Of a DNA stretch of 64,000 nucleotides, positions 33,444 to 41,788 are shown in pieces. Position numbers and translations under genes: made by a program. The stretch covers positions 62,001 to 126,000 of the forward strand of contig JAEWSG010000039.1 of the NCBI GenBank assembly GCA_023398495.1, written 5' to 3'. Each line of letters starts with the position of its first letter. Positions within the stretch are counted from its first letter, which is position 1. This DNA is from Bacillota bacterium (GTDB lineage: Bacteria > Bacillota > Clostridia > Acetivibrionales > Acetivibrionaceae). The notes under the pieces were generated by a model. The model made no database searches, was not told the origin of the DNA, and was given only the letters and a program-made list of their open reading frames with translations.

Positions 33444-35750
33444 ATGGTTGAAAAATTTTTTCAGACGATTGTGGAAATTACACTGGCTGTGTCAGTTGTA
33501 ATTGTATTATTACTGATATTCTCAAAGGTACTGGACAAAAACTATACTGCAAAATGGAGATGTTGGGTGTGGCTGGTTTTGGCAGTACGGCTACTCATAC
33601 CTTTTAACATTTCATTATCAAATGCCCCTATACGGTTATATGAATCGGAAGTGACAACATCTGCTGGCAAAATTAATAATCAGCAAAGCATACATCTGAT
33701 TGAACAAAATAAAGCAATTGAAGGGCAGATGATTAAAAATACGATAAATGAAAATTCTGCGGATAAAATTCCGGCTAATAATAACCTGGTATTGCCTCAG
33801 AATGAAGCTGCACATCATCAGGCATCTACCATTGGTAGTTATAATATAGTAAAAATTTTAAGTATTCTATGGATTGTGGGTGCTGTTTTATTTTTGGTAT
33901 ACCAACTGATCATTTATTTTTCATACCGCAGAAAAATTAAATCTTGGTGTCTTCATGTTACAAGTCAAGAACTACTTGAGACTTATGACAGAGTATTAGA
34001 AGAGATAAAGATTAATAGAAATGTACCTATAATGATATGCAAAATAATCAAAAGCCCTATGGTTTTAGGTTTTTGGAATCCAGTTCTTTTATTACCAGAT
34101 ACAGATTTCTCAAAACAGCATTTAAGGATGATACTACGCCATGAAGTTATTCATATAAAACGCAGGGATATTCTATATAAGACACTGTTTTTACTTGCCA
34201 GAGCAGTCCATTGGTTCAATCCGTTGGTCCATTTTATGTCATTCGAAGCAAATAAGGATGTGGAATTGTCCTGTGATGCCGCAGTGGTAGAAAATCAAAA
34301 CGTGGATTATCGAAAAGATTACAGTGAGGCAATACTGATGGCAATTTACAAAGGGAATAGGTCAAAAGCAGTGTTTTCAACATCTTTTGGAGGTGGGAAG
34401 AAGATGCTGAAAAAAAGGTTTGCAAGCCTATTCGATTTGCGTAAAAAGAGGAGAGGGATAATTTCATTGATGTTTGTGGGATTGCTCATAGGTATTATGG
34501 GATTATGCATAAGTTGTAATCAAAATGCTGATATAAAAATCAAAATGGGTATTAAGATAATGCATAATTATAAAAGTGAAGCCCTTGGATTTTCATTGAA
34601 ACTTCCGCAGGAATGGAAGGATAAGTATATAGTGAAAGAATCAGAAAACAGCATTGAATTTTTCAGCAAGAAAGTATATGAAAAATATAATGGTATGGGA
34701 CTATTATTCACTGTAGTAAGGGATATAGGAGAATTAATAACCGAACAGGATATGAAACAGGCCCCACAACCCCAGCAAATTCTTCTGCAGGGTAATGGCT
34801 ATACCTATTATATAAGGTGGCCCTCTGATGTGCAGTATCCTGTTGATGATGAAGAGACAAGCAGTGATTATATAGCCATGTCTAAGCAGATTGCTAATGT
34901 GACCGAGTGGATTAATCTTCTGGGAGACCAAAAACCAGAGGCGTCAAACGAAGGATTTAAGGTAGTGGGATCAAGTTTTTTTGCTGTGGAGATACCGGAT
35001 AATTGGGATATTAAAGCAACAGAAATGTCTCAGCCTATATGGTACATGTATGACGGAGATAACAATGTAGGTAAAATCGAATTAATACCGCGCCATCACA
35101 GTAGTGACTTTGAAAAATCTTATACGATAGAAGATCCTTTATTACGGAAGGGTAAGTATGAAATAAAGGAGGTGTCCTCTTCTATCGCTCATATTGGGTC
35201 GTATAACTCGATGTTTTTCGATGACGAGCTGTTTCGGGAAGCAGAAATAAGTATTAATGTTGAGTTTTGGGAACAAGGTACAATGGAAAAGATAAAAAAC
35301 AGCTTTAAGTTTGTTAAGGGTCCTTTGAACACAGTTGATTTAATGACCGATGGATTACAATATCTGGCGTTGGGCGGTAAAAGAGTATTCGGGACGATAG
35401 ATGGTTTTGAAATGGAAAATGGAGAACCTGTGGCTGTGCGTGTCAACACAATGGAAACTATACTTGTTAGTGATTATGGTATTGACAGGGTTTTGAAAGC
35501 CAGTATTCAAAATTTAAATAAAACTGAAACCTATCCCCTGGATATGGGAACGAAAGTCGTTCCGCTTGCATCACCAAATAATAGCACCTATGGGCTTTAT
35601 GAAATGCCATTACTGGATAGCGAGTTTACAAAAAATGCTGATAATTACAAGGGGATTTTCTATAATTTTATTATTGGAAGTGATGGAAGAGTAAAAATAG
35701 TACTGGAACAATACTTGAATAGTGAATCTTTAGTTAAAGCTGAACATTGA
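33444..35750 (+). CDS. BlaR1-like M56 metallopeptidase sensor with a non-PBP external domain
   Basis: A 768-residue membrane sensor. N-terminal helices (about 5-45), then the M56 zinc peptidase with His233 and His237 in LRHEVIHIKRRD and DVELSCDAAVV, a last helix at about 338-358, and roughly 400 external residues. In beta-lactam sensors this part is a penicillin-binding domain; here I see no SxxK/SxN/KTG set. Instead there are two PsbP-like stretches (LGFSLKLPQEWKDKY and FFAVEIPDNWDIK) and a beta-rich C-terminal part. Start ATG 33444 after GAGGTG, 4 bases past blaI. Likely senses an unknown envelope signal and triggers BlaI cleavage. Confidence 0.88.
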   Translation: MVEKFFQTIVEITLAVSVVIVLLLIFSKVLDKNYTAKWRCWVWLVLAVRLLIPFNISLSNAPIRLYESEVTTSAGKINNQQSIHLIEQNKAIEGQMIKNTINENSADKIPANNNLVLPQNEAAHHQASTIGSYNIVKILSILWIVGAVLFLVYQLIIYFSYRRKIKSWCLHVTSQELLETYDRVLEEIKINRNVPIMICKIIKSPMVLGFWNPVLLLPDTDFSKQHLRMILRHEVIHIKRRDILYKTLFLLARAVHWFNPLVHFMSFEANKDVELSCDAAVVENQNVDYRKDYSEAILMAIYKGNRSKAVFSTSFGGGKKMLKKRFASLFDLRKKRRGIISLMFVGLLIGIMGLCISCNQNADIKIKMGIKIMHNYKSEALGFSLKLPQEWKDKYIVKESENSIEFFSKKVYEKYNGMGLLFTVVRDIGELITEQDMKQAPQPQQILLQGNGYTYYIRWPSDVQYPVDDEETSSDYIAMSKQIANVTEWINLLGDQKPEASNEGFKVVGSSFFAVEIPDNWDIKATEMSQPIWYMYDGDNNVGKIELIPRHHSSDFEKSYTIEDPLLRKGKYEIKEVSSSIAHIGSYNSMFFDDELFREAEISINVEFWEQGTMEKIKNSFKFVKGPLNTVDLMTDGLQYLALGGKRVFGTIDGFEMENGEPVAVRVNTMETILVSDYGIDRVLKASIQNLNKTETYPLDMGTKVVPLASPNNSTYGLYEMPLLDSEFTKNADNYKGIFYNFIIGSDGRVKIVLEQYLNSESLVKAEH

Positions 35751-35805
35751 GACAAAAAATTTATTATTTGCAGCTTAAAATCTGGTTAGTATAATATATA
35801 CTAGG

Positions 35806-35866
35806 GATGAGGGAATTAGTAAATTAGTTACGAGATTTACTGAGATTTACTTACCTCATCTTTTTA
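35806..35866 (+). terminator. Branched terminator-like structure after blaR1
   Basis: GATGAGG at 35806-35812 pairs with CCTCATC at 35854-35860, with an inner AGTAAAT / ATTTACT stem and a trailing T run. Confidence 0.5.
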
Positions 35867-35923
35867 AAACTTAAAATAAGTGGTATAATATATATAGGAC
35901 AAAAAATGGAGGGTATCTGAACA

Positions 35924-36823
35924 ATGGAAAGGCTGAATCCGCTAAATGATGTTGCTTTTAAGAAAATTATGGGGGAAGAAGAAAACAAGGGGAATTTGAT
36001 TTCGTTTCTAAATGCAGTACTTAGCCCGGATGACAGAAAGAAACTTGTTTCTTTGGAAATAATAGACAATAAAGAACTTACAGTAGAAATGCTTACTGAC
36101 AAAGCTGGAAGATTAGATGTAAGAGCAAAAACAGAAGATGGAACACAGCTTGACATTGAAGTACAGCTTACAAACCAGCACAACATGGACAAGAGAACAA
36201 TGTTCTATTGGGGGAAGCTTTTTCTTGAGGGAATTAAAAAAGGTGAGGATTATGTTTCTCTATCAAAGGTAATCACAATAAATATACTGGATTTTGATTA
36301 TTTGGATATTGAGAAGTTTCACTCACGCTATCATTTGTGGGAAGATGAGGTAAAGGACTATCTTCTGACTGACTTGATAGAGATACACTTTATTGAAATT
36401 CCTAAATTCAAAAGATTGCATGATAAGAATATAAAAGGGAATCCTCTTCATAGATGGTTACAGTTTTTTAACAGGGATTTATCGGAAGATGAATTGAAGG
36501 AGTTGATGGAAATGGATACTGCAATAAAGAGAGCGGAAGCAGCACTGCACTATTTAAGTAATGATAAAAAAGAGTATGCTTTGTACCAAGCTAGAGAAAA
36601 TGCACTACATGAAAGGGCAAACATGATTAGTACAGCTAAGGCAGAGGGTAGAGAGGAAGGAATAAATATAGGAGTAGAAAAAGGAATAAATATAGGAGTG
36701 GAAAAAGGAATACTAATGGTGGCAAGGAATATGTATCTTGCAGGAGATGATATAGATAAGATTTCCTCATTAACTGGAATAGCTGTGGAAGAACTAAAAA
36801 ATGAACTTGAAAAGAAAGAGTAG
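35924..36823 (+). CDS. Rpn-family recombination-promoting nuclease / PD-(D/E)XK transposase-like protein
   Basis: A 299-residue protein of the Rpn/YhgA type. N-terminal NPLNDVAFKKIMGEEENK, nuclease core with LDVRAKTEDGTQLDIEVQ (D...ExQ of the PD-(D/E)XK fold) and YWGKLFLEGIKKGEDY. Near the C-terminus a 24-bp tandem duplication (36659-36706) gives EGINIGVEKGINIGVEKGI, then a small helical tail (DDIDKISSLTGIAVEELKNEL). Start ATG 35924 after GGAGGG. Rpn proteins cut DNA and promote recombination. Flanked by gene remnants, consistent with a local role in rearrangement or defence (inference). Confidence 0.9.
   Translation: MERLNPLNDVAFKKIMGEEENKGNLISFLNAVLSPDDRKKLVSLEIIDNKELTVEMLTDKAGRLDVRAKTEDGTQLDIEVQLTNQHNMDKRTMFYWGKLFLEGIKKGEDYVSLSKVITINILDFDYLDIEKFHSRYHLWEDEVKDYLLTDLIEIHFIEIPKFKRLHDKNIKGNPLHRWLQFFNRDLSEDELKELMEMDTAIKRAEAALHYLSNDKKEYALYQARENALHERANMISTAKAEGREEGINIGVEKGINIGVEKGILMVARNMYLAGDDIDKISSLTGIAVEELKNELEKKE
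36659..36706 (+). repeat. 24-bp in-frame tandem duplication in the Rpn gene
   Basis: Two copies of a 24-bp unit beginning GGAATAAATATAGGAGTAG, with one base different, followed by the start of a third. Encodes repeats of GINIGVEK; known as a variable part in this protein family. Confidence 0.85.
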
Positions 36824-36843
36824 AATAAAAACTACTCTTTTTT
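36815..36843 (+). terminator. Intrinsic terminator of the Rpn gene
   Basis: AAAGAGTAG at 36815-36823 pairs with CTACTCTTT at 36832-36840, followed by a T run; it overlaps the stop codon. Confidence 0.8.
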
Positions 36844-36886
36844 GTTTGAAAAGATACTTGGAGATAATGAATTATGAAAAATGATT

Positions 36887-36952
36887 GACTTTGAATTCAT
36901 AATTGTTATGCTTTGCTTCTCGCTTGTATAAATAATCATCTTTAAGCTCCAT
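36887..36952 (-). pseudogene. Remnant of lipoprotein gene 3' end
   Basis: About 65 bases almost identical to 39103-39170, the tail of the minus-strand lipoprotein gene. The copy has two instead of three TTAT units and a few substitutions. It abuts a blaR1-like tail on the opposite strand. Confidence 0.8.
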
Positions 36953-37043
36953 GGATATGGCGCATTGGATGAACATACAGATGGGCAATGTAAAGGCAAG
37001 AACTTTTAACTCTCAAGAATCTTTAGATAAAGCTGAACATTGA
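36951..37043 (+). pseudogene. Remnant of a BlaR1-like C-terminus
   Basis: A 30-codon frame ends FNSQESLDKAEH and stop, matching the end of the intact BlaR1-like protein (YLNSESLVKAEH, stop at 35750). The DNA around the stop (GAATCTTTAG.TAAAGCTGAA) is nearly identical. No ribosome site; it is a leftover of a second blaR1-like gene. Confidence 0.75.
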
Positions 37044-37141
37044 TTAATGACCCAAATATATGTAATAATGTATCCATGATTTTGGGTGTAGACCACTTTA
37101 GAGATTAGGCACATATTAATATTAGTTGAGGATATATTTTT

Positions 37142-38245
37142 ATGTTTATAAAGAATAAAAATGTTTTAAGAAAATCTCTAACCAATATTATTGCAGGAAT
37201 AATATTGGCGTTAGCCTTATTGATTTCAGCACGCGAAATTTATGGAGTAATCATGAGGTATAAACATCGCATAGAATCACCGGGAATTGACAAAATGGAA
37301 ACTATAAAAATAGGTGGCATAGATCAATGTTTATATATTAGGGGGAAGGATGTAGAAAACCCTATACTGTTATTTCTGCACGGAGGGCCTGGAACACCGG
37401 AAATGCCATTATTATATACTTTTCAGTATAAGTGGGAAGATGCATTTACAGTAGTGCATTGGGATCAGCGGGGAACAGGTAAAACCTATTTCGCCAATGA
37501 CATGAAATCAGTTACTCCTACTATTTCATTTGAGCAAGCTATAGAGGATGCATGGGAAGTAACACAATATTTGCAAAGAAAATTTAATAAAAGGAAGATT
37601 GTTGTTCTAGGATATTCATGGGGAAGTGTTCTTGGTACAGCGTTGGTACAAACTTACCCGGAGGCATTTTCGGCATATATTGGAGTAGGGCAGGTTGTAA
37701 ACGGGGCGGAGGGTGAAGAAATAGGGTTTAAAAAAGTTATGGACTTGGCTAAGGCTAAAAAATGTAAAAAGGACATTCAAGCACTAGAGAACCTAAAACC
37801 TTACCCGCCTAGTATATATGATAGCAAAAAACTTATGAAATTAAGGGATTTGCAAATTAAGTATGGTTTGGCAGTAGGGCTGGACAAACGTTCAATACTA
37901 TCCTATTTCTTTTCGCCTTATATTTCGATGAAAGAGTTAACATACTATCTTATTGATCCTTCAAATATTCAATCGAATATTATGAATTATGTAATGAATG
38001 AGTATAAAGCTAGCGATTATGGTGTGAATTATTCACTACCTATTGTCTATGTACTTGGAGAAAATGACTATCAAACACCAACTTCACTTGCACAGAATTA
38101 CTTTGAAAAAATTAATGCACCTATAAAAAAGATTTTTATCCTACCGGATGCGGGGCATGCTTCAATGATGGATGAACCAGAAAAATTCTCGGAAATACTC
38201 AAGAATGAAGTTCTACCGATAATAACCGATAAGTTTTTCCCGTAA
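37142..38245 (+). CDS. Alpha/beta hydrolase, proline iminopeptidase-like, membrane-anchored
   Basis: A 367-residue hydrolase with one N-terminal helix (about 10-33) and the hydrolase domain outside or membrane-bound. Oxyanion segment LFLHGGPGTPE near residue 79, nucleophile elbow GYSWGS near 156-161, late Asp in VLGENDYQTP and catalytic His in LPDAGHASMMD. The HGGPG motif points to the prolyl-aminopeptidase (S33) group. Start ATG 37142 with only a weak GAGG upstream. It follows the remnant region. Substrate unknown; a small peptide or ester is plausible. Confidence 0.87.
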   Translation: MFIKNKNVLRKSLTNIIAGIILALALLISAREIYGVIMRYKHRIESPGIDKMETIKIGGIDQCLYIRGKDVENPILLFLHGGPGTPEMPLLYTFQYKWEDAFTVVHWDQRGTGKTYFANDMKSVTPTISFEQAIEDAWEVTQYLQRKFNKRKIVVLGYSWGSVLGTALVQTYPEAFSAYIGVGQVVNGAEGEEIGFKKVMDLAKAKKCKKDIQALENLKPYPPSIYDSKKLMKLRDLQIKYGLAVGLDKRSILSYFFSPYISMKELTYYLIDPSNIQSNIMNYVMNEYKASDYGVNYSLPIVYVLGENDYQTPTSLAQNYFEKINAPIKKIFILPDAGHASMMDEPEKFSEILKNEVLPIITDKFFP

Positions 38246-38412
38246 TGCCTTGTTAACTGTTTTACAGAATCTGCCTTGAATGGCGGATTTAAATCAGAAA
38301 GAGTATACCCCTTACGAGATAGACTTTTTGTACAAATCGTTTTATAATGAATTATAGATGTTAAAAAGTGTTCTTCAGTCAAATCAACTTGTGTAGGAAA
38401 GGGTGGAGATAT

Positions 38413-38901
38413 ATGGATAGTAATGAGAATTTGGCAAAGAAAATTATTGATGATATAAATGCATTAAAGTCAAACTTAGACTCTAAGAAGGCTAATTTTT
38501 TTCGTATTGACAGACTGAAGAATATTGTAGATAGACTTGTTCAGTATTCGGATTCCTGTTCGGAGTGTACCGATTTCCTGAATGCTTTTGAACAGGATTT
38601 GATGGATAATTTAAAACCAGATGATATACAGCGATCAAGGACTTATTTAAAGAATTTTAATAATATAGTCAGCCATTTATGCAAAAAACATAAATTGGTT
38701 ACACCGGGTTACTATACAGGCATATATTTACCGCTTGGGATGTCAGCCGGAATGGCAATTGGAATGTCAATTGGCACAGCGATAAGCAGAAATACAATGT
38801 CTGTTGGAATGAGTTTAGGCATGAGTTTGGGATTGAGCTTTGGTGTATTGATAGGTTCATTGATGGATTCAGATGCAAAGAAAAAGGGAATTGTGATATA
38901 G
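38413..38901 (+). CDS. Hypothetical protein with C-terminal glycine-zipper membrane region
   Basis: A 162-residue protein. Residues about 1-100 are soluble and helical (starts MDSNENLAKKIIDDINALK, with a CSEC pair near 41-44); residues about 110-158 have Gly or Ala every four positions (PLGMSAGMAIGMSIG, SVGMSLGMSLGLSFGVLIG), a glycine-zipper membrane hairpin. Start ATG 38413 after GGTGGAG; the upstream in-frame start lacks a ribosome site. No family recognised. Neighbours give no clear hint. Confidence 0.75.
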   Translation: MDSNENLAKKIIDDINALKSNLDSKKANFFRIDRLKNIVDRLVQYSDSCSECTDFLNAFEQDLMDNLKPDDIQRSRTYLKNFNNIVSHLCKKHKLVTPGYYTGIYLPLGMSAGMAIGMSIGTAISRNTMSVGMSLGMSLGLSFGVLIGSLMDSDAKKKGIVI

Positions 38902-38965
38902 AGATTGCTATATCTTGGAAAGAAGGCATAAAAGATGGAAGCATTAGGTAATGTGGATGTTTCAA

Positions 38966-39004
38966 AATCAAGAAAATTCGTTTCGTTCATGAATTTTCTT
39001 GATT
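38966..39004. terminator. Bidirectional terminator hairpin
   Basis: AATCAAGAAAATTC at 38966-38979 pairs exactly with GAATTTTCTTGATT at 38991-39004, between convergent genes. It lies beyond the frame-restored end (39024) of the lipoprotein gene, which supports that as the ancestral end. Confidence 0.75.
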
Positions 39005-39121
39005 GAATCATATTCACCCAGTTTTAGTTACTATTTTTGACAACAGTCATAGATACACAAAACCCTTTGTAATCAACTGGTATTTCACCAAGTATTTCAT
39101 ATGACTTTGAATCCATAATTG

Positions 39122-40177
39122 TTATGCTTTGCTTTTCGCTTGTATAAATAAATAATCATCCTTAAGTTCCATAGTAGTAATACCACTTAAGCCTTCTATT
39201 GTTCTGATAACTTCATCAGTATTAGTATCAAAAATAGTTAGTAGATCTCCCTTGAAGTCATTTCTTTTCCTTTTGCCTGGATGTAATATATAAGCTATGC
39301 CTTCTTCATTTATTGCAATTTGATCACACCACGGCTTCAAGTTTACTTCCTTTTGAAAATTTCCCTCTAAGTCATAGATACAAAGTCTGTCTTCAGAAGT
39401 ATACGTAGTAGTTACAGGGTTTTCAGGATCAACCATTTCTATATGACCATTTGTTGTAATGTATATTTTACCATTCGGACTTACTTTAAGATCTTTCGGC
39501 AAATAGCCCAAATCTTTCTTAGATAGTATTTTCATTTCAAGCGTTTCCCTATCAATCTTAAAAATATGAGTGTCTGGTACATCAGTATATAAACTCTCTT
39601 TGGCTCCACTAGATACCCCATAAATGTAGTCTCCATTTATATCATGCCCACGGATACCTCCTTTGATATAAAAATTACAATCAAAGTACTCATCGGTAGC
39701 ATAATCAACCAACCGGACAGGAGTACCTAATGGGAGATTAATAGCATTTGATTGAGTTAATTCAACAAAAACCCTATTATACTCTACATCATTAATTACT
39801 TCAGCGGGTTTATGATTATCCTTAAATACGACTTCTTTTTCTATTTTTCCTTTTTGTAGTGCAATAAGTCTGTTAGCTTTATTACTTCCTGGAGTTCTTA
39901 CTGAAGCATAGACTTTTTTTCCTTCAGAGCTAACGATTTTATAAACCATTCTATCATCATTAATATTGGTTGCCATAAACTTCATTTTACCATGCTTAAT
40001 ATCCCCTTTTTTTATATCTTCCACCTGAATAAACCCTATATTGCCAGCAAGGTTAAAATATATATCATATTTGGAATTCTCATTGTATATAAAGTTATTG
40101 TCTTCTAAATTAAATTTACTACATGCAGTTAATAAAAGTAATACAATAATCAGAATAAAACACATTTGTTTTTTCAA
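39122..40177 (-). CDS. Beta-propeller-like lipoprotein with a frameshifted C-terminus
   Basis: A 351-residue lipoprotein as read. Start TTG 40177 after GGGGG; signal KKQMCFILIIVLLLLTAC gives lipidated Cys. The rest is beta-propeller-like (KDLKVSPNGKIYITTNGH, LCIYDLEGNFQKEVNLKPW, GDLLTIFDTNTDEVIRTIEG). The frame ends QAKSKA-stop, but shifting frame at the TTAT run (39144-39155) continues LFIYTSEKQSITIMD.. for about 45 more residues to a stop at 39024-39026. So either a slipped tetranucleotide run truncates it, or the read has an indel. A partial second copy of the tail lies at 36887-36952. Confidence 0.8.
   Translation of the reverse strand: MKKQMCFILIIVLLLLTACSKFNLEDNNFIYNENSKYDIYFNLAGNIGFIQVEDIKKGDIKHGKMKFMATNINDDRMVYKIVSSEGKKVYASVRTPGSNKANRLIALQKGKIEKEVVFKDNHKPAEVINDVEYNRVFVELTQSNAINLPLGTPVRLVDYATDEYFDCNFYIKGGIRGHDINGDYIYGVSSGAKESLYTDVPDTHIFKIDRETLEMKILSKKDLGYLPKDLKVSPNGKIYITTNGHIEMVDPENPVTTTYTSEDRLCIYDLEGNFQKEVNLKPWCDQIAINEEGIAYILHPGKRKRNDFKGDLLTIFDTNTDEVIRTIEGLSGITTMELKDDYLFIQAKSKA
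39144..39155 (-). repeat. Tetranucleotide run (TTAT)3 at a frameshift
   Basis: Three TTAT units on the coding strand. Four units, or one, would restore the reading frame into the conserved-looking tail; the remnant copy at 36887 has two. Confidence 0.75.
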
Positions 40178-40221
40178 GTTGAAACCCCCAAACAAAAATA
40201 GATACATTCAAATATAATTTA

Positions 40222-40584
40222 TTAGTTTGATAAACCCTTTGCAATTTTCTCAATTTCAGCAACAGATAATTTTGTGATTCTAGATATTTTATCAATTGAA
40301 TCGCCTTCTTTAATCATTTCACGAACGATTTCAACTTTAGCATCTAATTTTTCTTTTTCAATAACACGTTCAATAGCATATACCATATTTTCCACCTTAC
40401 CTTCCTTTTGAAAAATATCGTCAATTTCTTTTTCAAACTCAAAATTTGAACCTCGAGCAATAACTTTTTAATCCAATTCCACATAATATTTAAATCTTCG
40501 ACTGAAAGGTTTTGCAGCTTATTTGCTACTTCTTTCAGTCTGTTAATAGGTATAATCTTGATGAAATTAATTAGTGATCAGAAT
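40222..40584 (-). pseudogene. C-terminal fragment of an Rpn-family gene
   Basis: Minus-strand translation gives IKIIPINRLKEVANKLQNL, then WNWIKK, a one-base frameshift in an A run near 40464-40468, then ARGSNFEFEKEIDDIFQKE and a tail ending DSIDKISRITKLSVAEIEK plus a stop. This is the typical end of Rpn/transposase-like proteins (compare DDIDKISSLTGIAVEELK in the intact Rpn gene). The nuclease core is missing, so the gene is dead. Confidence 0.75.
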
Positions 40585-40733
40585 TTATTGTTTATTGTAA
40601 CATAAACTTCCAAAGAGTTAAATGAATCATACAAACTTGTTGACGTAGTTCATGGATTTGGAGTGCCGCTACTTCCACGCAACGATTTAGGAACTTCTTT
40701 TTGATGCTTCAAATAAAATTTAAGTTAAAAATT

Positions 40734-40762
40734 TTGATTCTTCACTTATTTTAGAGTATAAT
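40734..40762 (+). promoter_or_regulatory. Strong promoter of the GNAT toxin-antitoxin-like pair
   Basis: TTGATT at 40734-40739, exactly 17 bases, TATAAT at 40757-40762. Start codon 42 bases downstream. Confidence 0.75.
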
Positions 40763-40803
40763 AGTATTAAGAGTAAAAAAGAAACTAGAAAGAGGTGTTT
40801 GAA

Positions 40804-40977
40804 ATGGCAACAGTTTCATTTACAAAAGATTTTGCCATTACAAAAAAAGAGACCGTTGAAAAGCTTGAAAAGGCTGTTCAAGCCATAAAGCCTTTGCATA
40901 TAGATTCAAAAAATGCTGTTGCTGATATGAGAAGGAGTGAGGGGAAATTATTGCGTACGCTTCGCTCCAAAGCCTGA
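40804..40977 (+). CDS. Small antitoxin-like protein
   Basis: A 57-residue protein starting MATVSFTKDFAITKKETVEKL, a pattern common for small proteins encoded directly before a GNAT acetyltransferase in Clostridia. Start ATG 40804 after AGAGGTG. It overlaps the next frame by about 30 bases. Its role as antitoxin is inferred from gene order; DUF-type antitoxins of GNAT toxins usually bind DNA, but no clear motif is visible here. Confidence 0.6.
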   Translation: MATVSFTKDFAITKKETVEKLEKAVQAIKPLHIDSKNAVADMRRSEGKLLRTLRSKA

Positions 40978-41519
40978 TAAAAGCAGAGGATATTAACGAG
41001 GATTTATGGAGGGATGCGTTCTCTCTTTTTTATTGTGATAAGGATGAAGATATAACGGATTTTATAAGAAATAAGTCGATTGAGTATGAAAAAAGGGATA
41101 AATGTCGTACTTATCTATATTTTGATGAATCAAATCTTGAGGAAACAGGTGAACTTAGAATTATTGGATATTTTTCAATTGCAATGAAAACAATGAAAAT
41201 ACCTGTAATCGAGACAATGTCAAAAACGTTGAGGAAAAAACTAGGTAATCAATCAGATAGAGACCAAAACCTTGTTGTGTATCTAATAGGTCAATTAGGA
41301 AGAGATGCATCGTATAGCAATGATGTTCTTTCTGGGAAAAAGATGCTTCAGGATTGTTATGGGCTTATTGGTGCAGCGAGGGATATTGTTGGAGGAAGAT
41401 TAATATTAATCGAGTGTAAACCGACTGAAAAACTTTGCAAATTTTATGAGGATGAAGGTTATACTGATATAACAGAAGAAAGTAATGGTCTAAAACAGTA
41501 CATAAGGCTCATTGAATAA
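40947..41519 (+). CDS. GNAT-family acetyltransferase (toxin-like) without a standard start codon
   Basis: The frame encodes IIAYASLQSLIKAEDINEDLW, then FFCSKD-like FYCDKDEDITDFIRNKSIEYE, YLIGQLGRDASYSNDVLSGK and the acetyl-CoA segment GGRLILIECKPTEKLCKFYEDEGY, the shape of a GNAT domain of about 190 residues. An in-frame TGA sits at 40938, and no ATG, GTG or TTG precedes the domain; the first ATG (41184) is inside it. Possible starts are ATT 40947/40950, with GGAG and GAGGGG upstream, or a frameshift from the 57-residue frame. Alternatively the start was lost and the gene is dead. Overlaps the antitoxin-like gene. Confidence 0.6.
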   Translation: MIAYASLQSLIKAEDINEDLWRDAFSLFYCDKDEDITDFIRNKSIEYEKRDKCRTYLYFDESNLEETGELRIIGYFSIAMKTMKIPVIETMSKTLRKKLGNQSDRDQNLVVYLIGQLGRDASYSNDVLSGKKMLQDCYGLIGAARDIVGGRLILIECKPTEKLCKFYEDEGYTDITEESNGLKQYIRLIE

Positions 41520-41788
41520 AGGATTATTTTTACAACTTTCGGAATGAAAAACCGGGAGTTTTTTTGAATCAATATGAACCCATTCACAAGTGTCCATAAG
41601 CTGGTTGAGCACTTTATGATTGGGGTTTCTGGGGATTTGTGAACATATACCCATCACGCGTGGAGACGTTTGACACTAAAACAATAGGCACAACCTCTAG
41701 ACCAGCTCAACAATACAAAATAAGAATTGGAAATCGTTACTTAAAACAGGTGAAGACTTTTTGCATAAAAAATTAGAAAAATGCCCAC

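Noticed and set aside
33444..35750. Reading the BlaR1-like protein as a beta-lactam sensor
   Set aside because: No SxxK, SxN and KTG set in its outer domain; the single SLVK at the extreme C-terminus is a chance match.
36659..36706. Tandem repeat as a CRISPR array
   Set aside because: Only two direct units with no spacers, in frame inside a coding gene.
41184..41519. Starting the GNAT gene at ATG 41184
   Set aside because: This start would cut away about 80 residues of conserved sequence (for example the DITDFIRNKSIEYE segment) and there is no good ribosome site.
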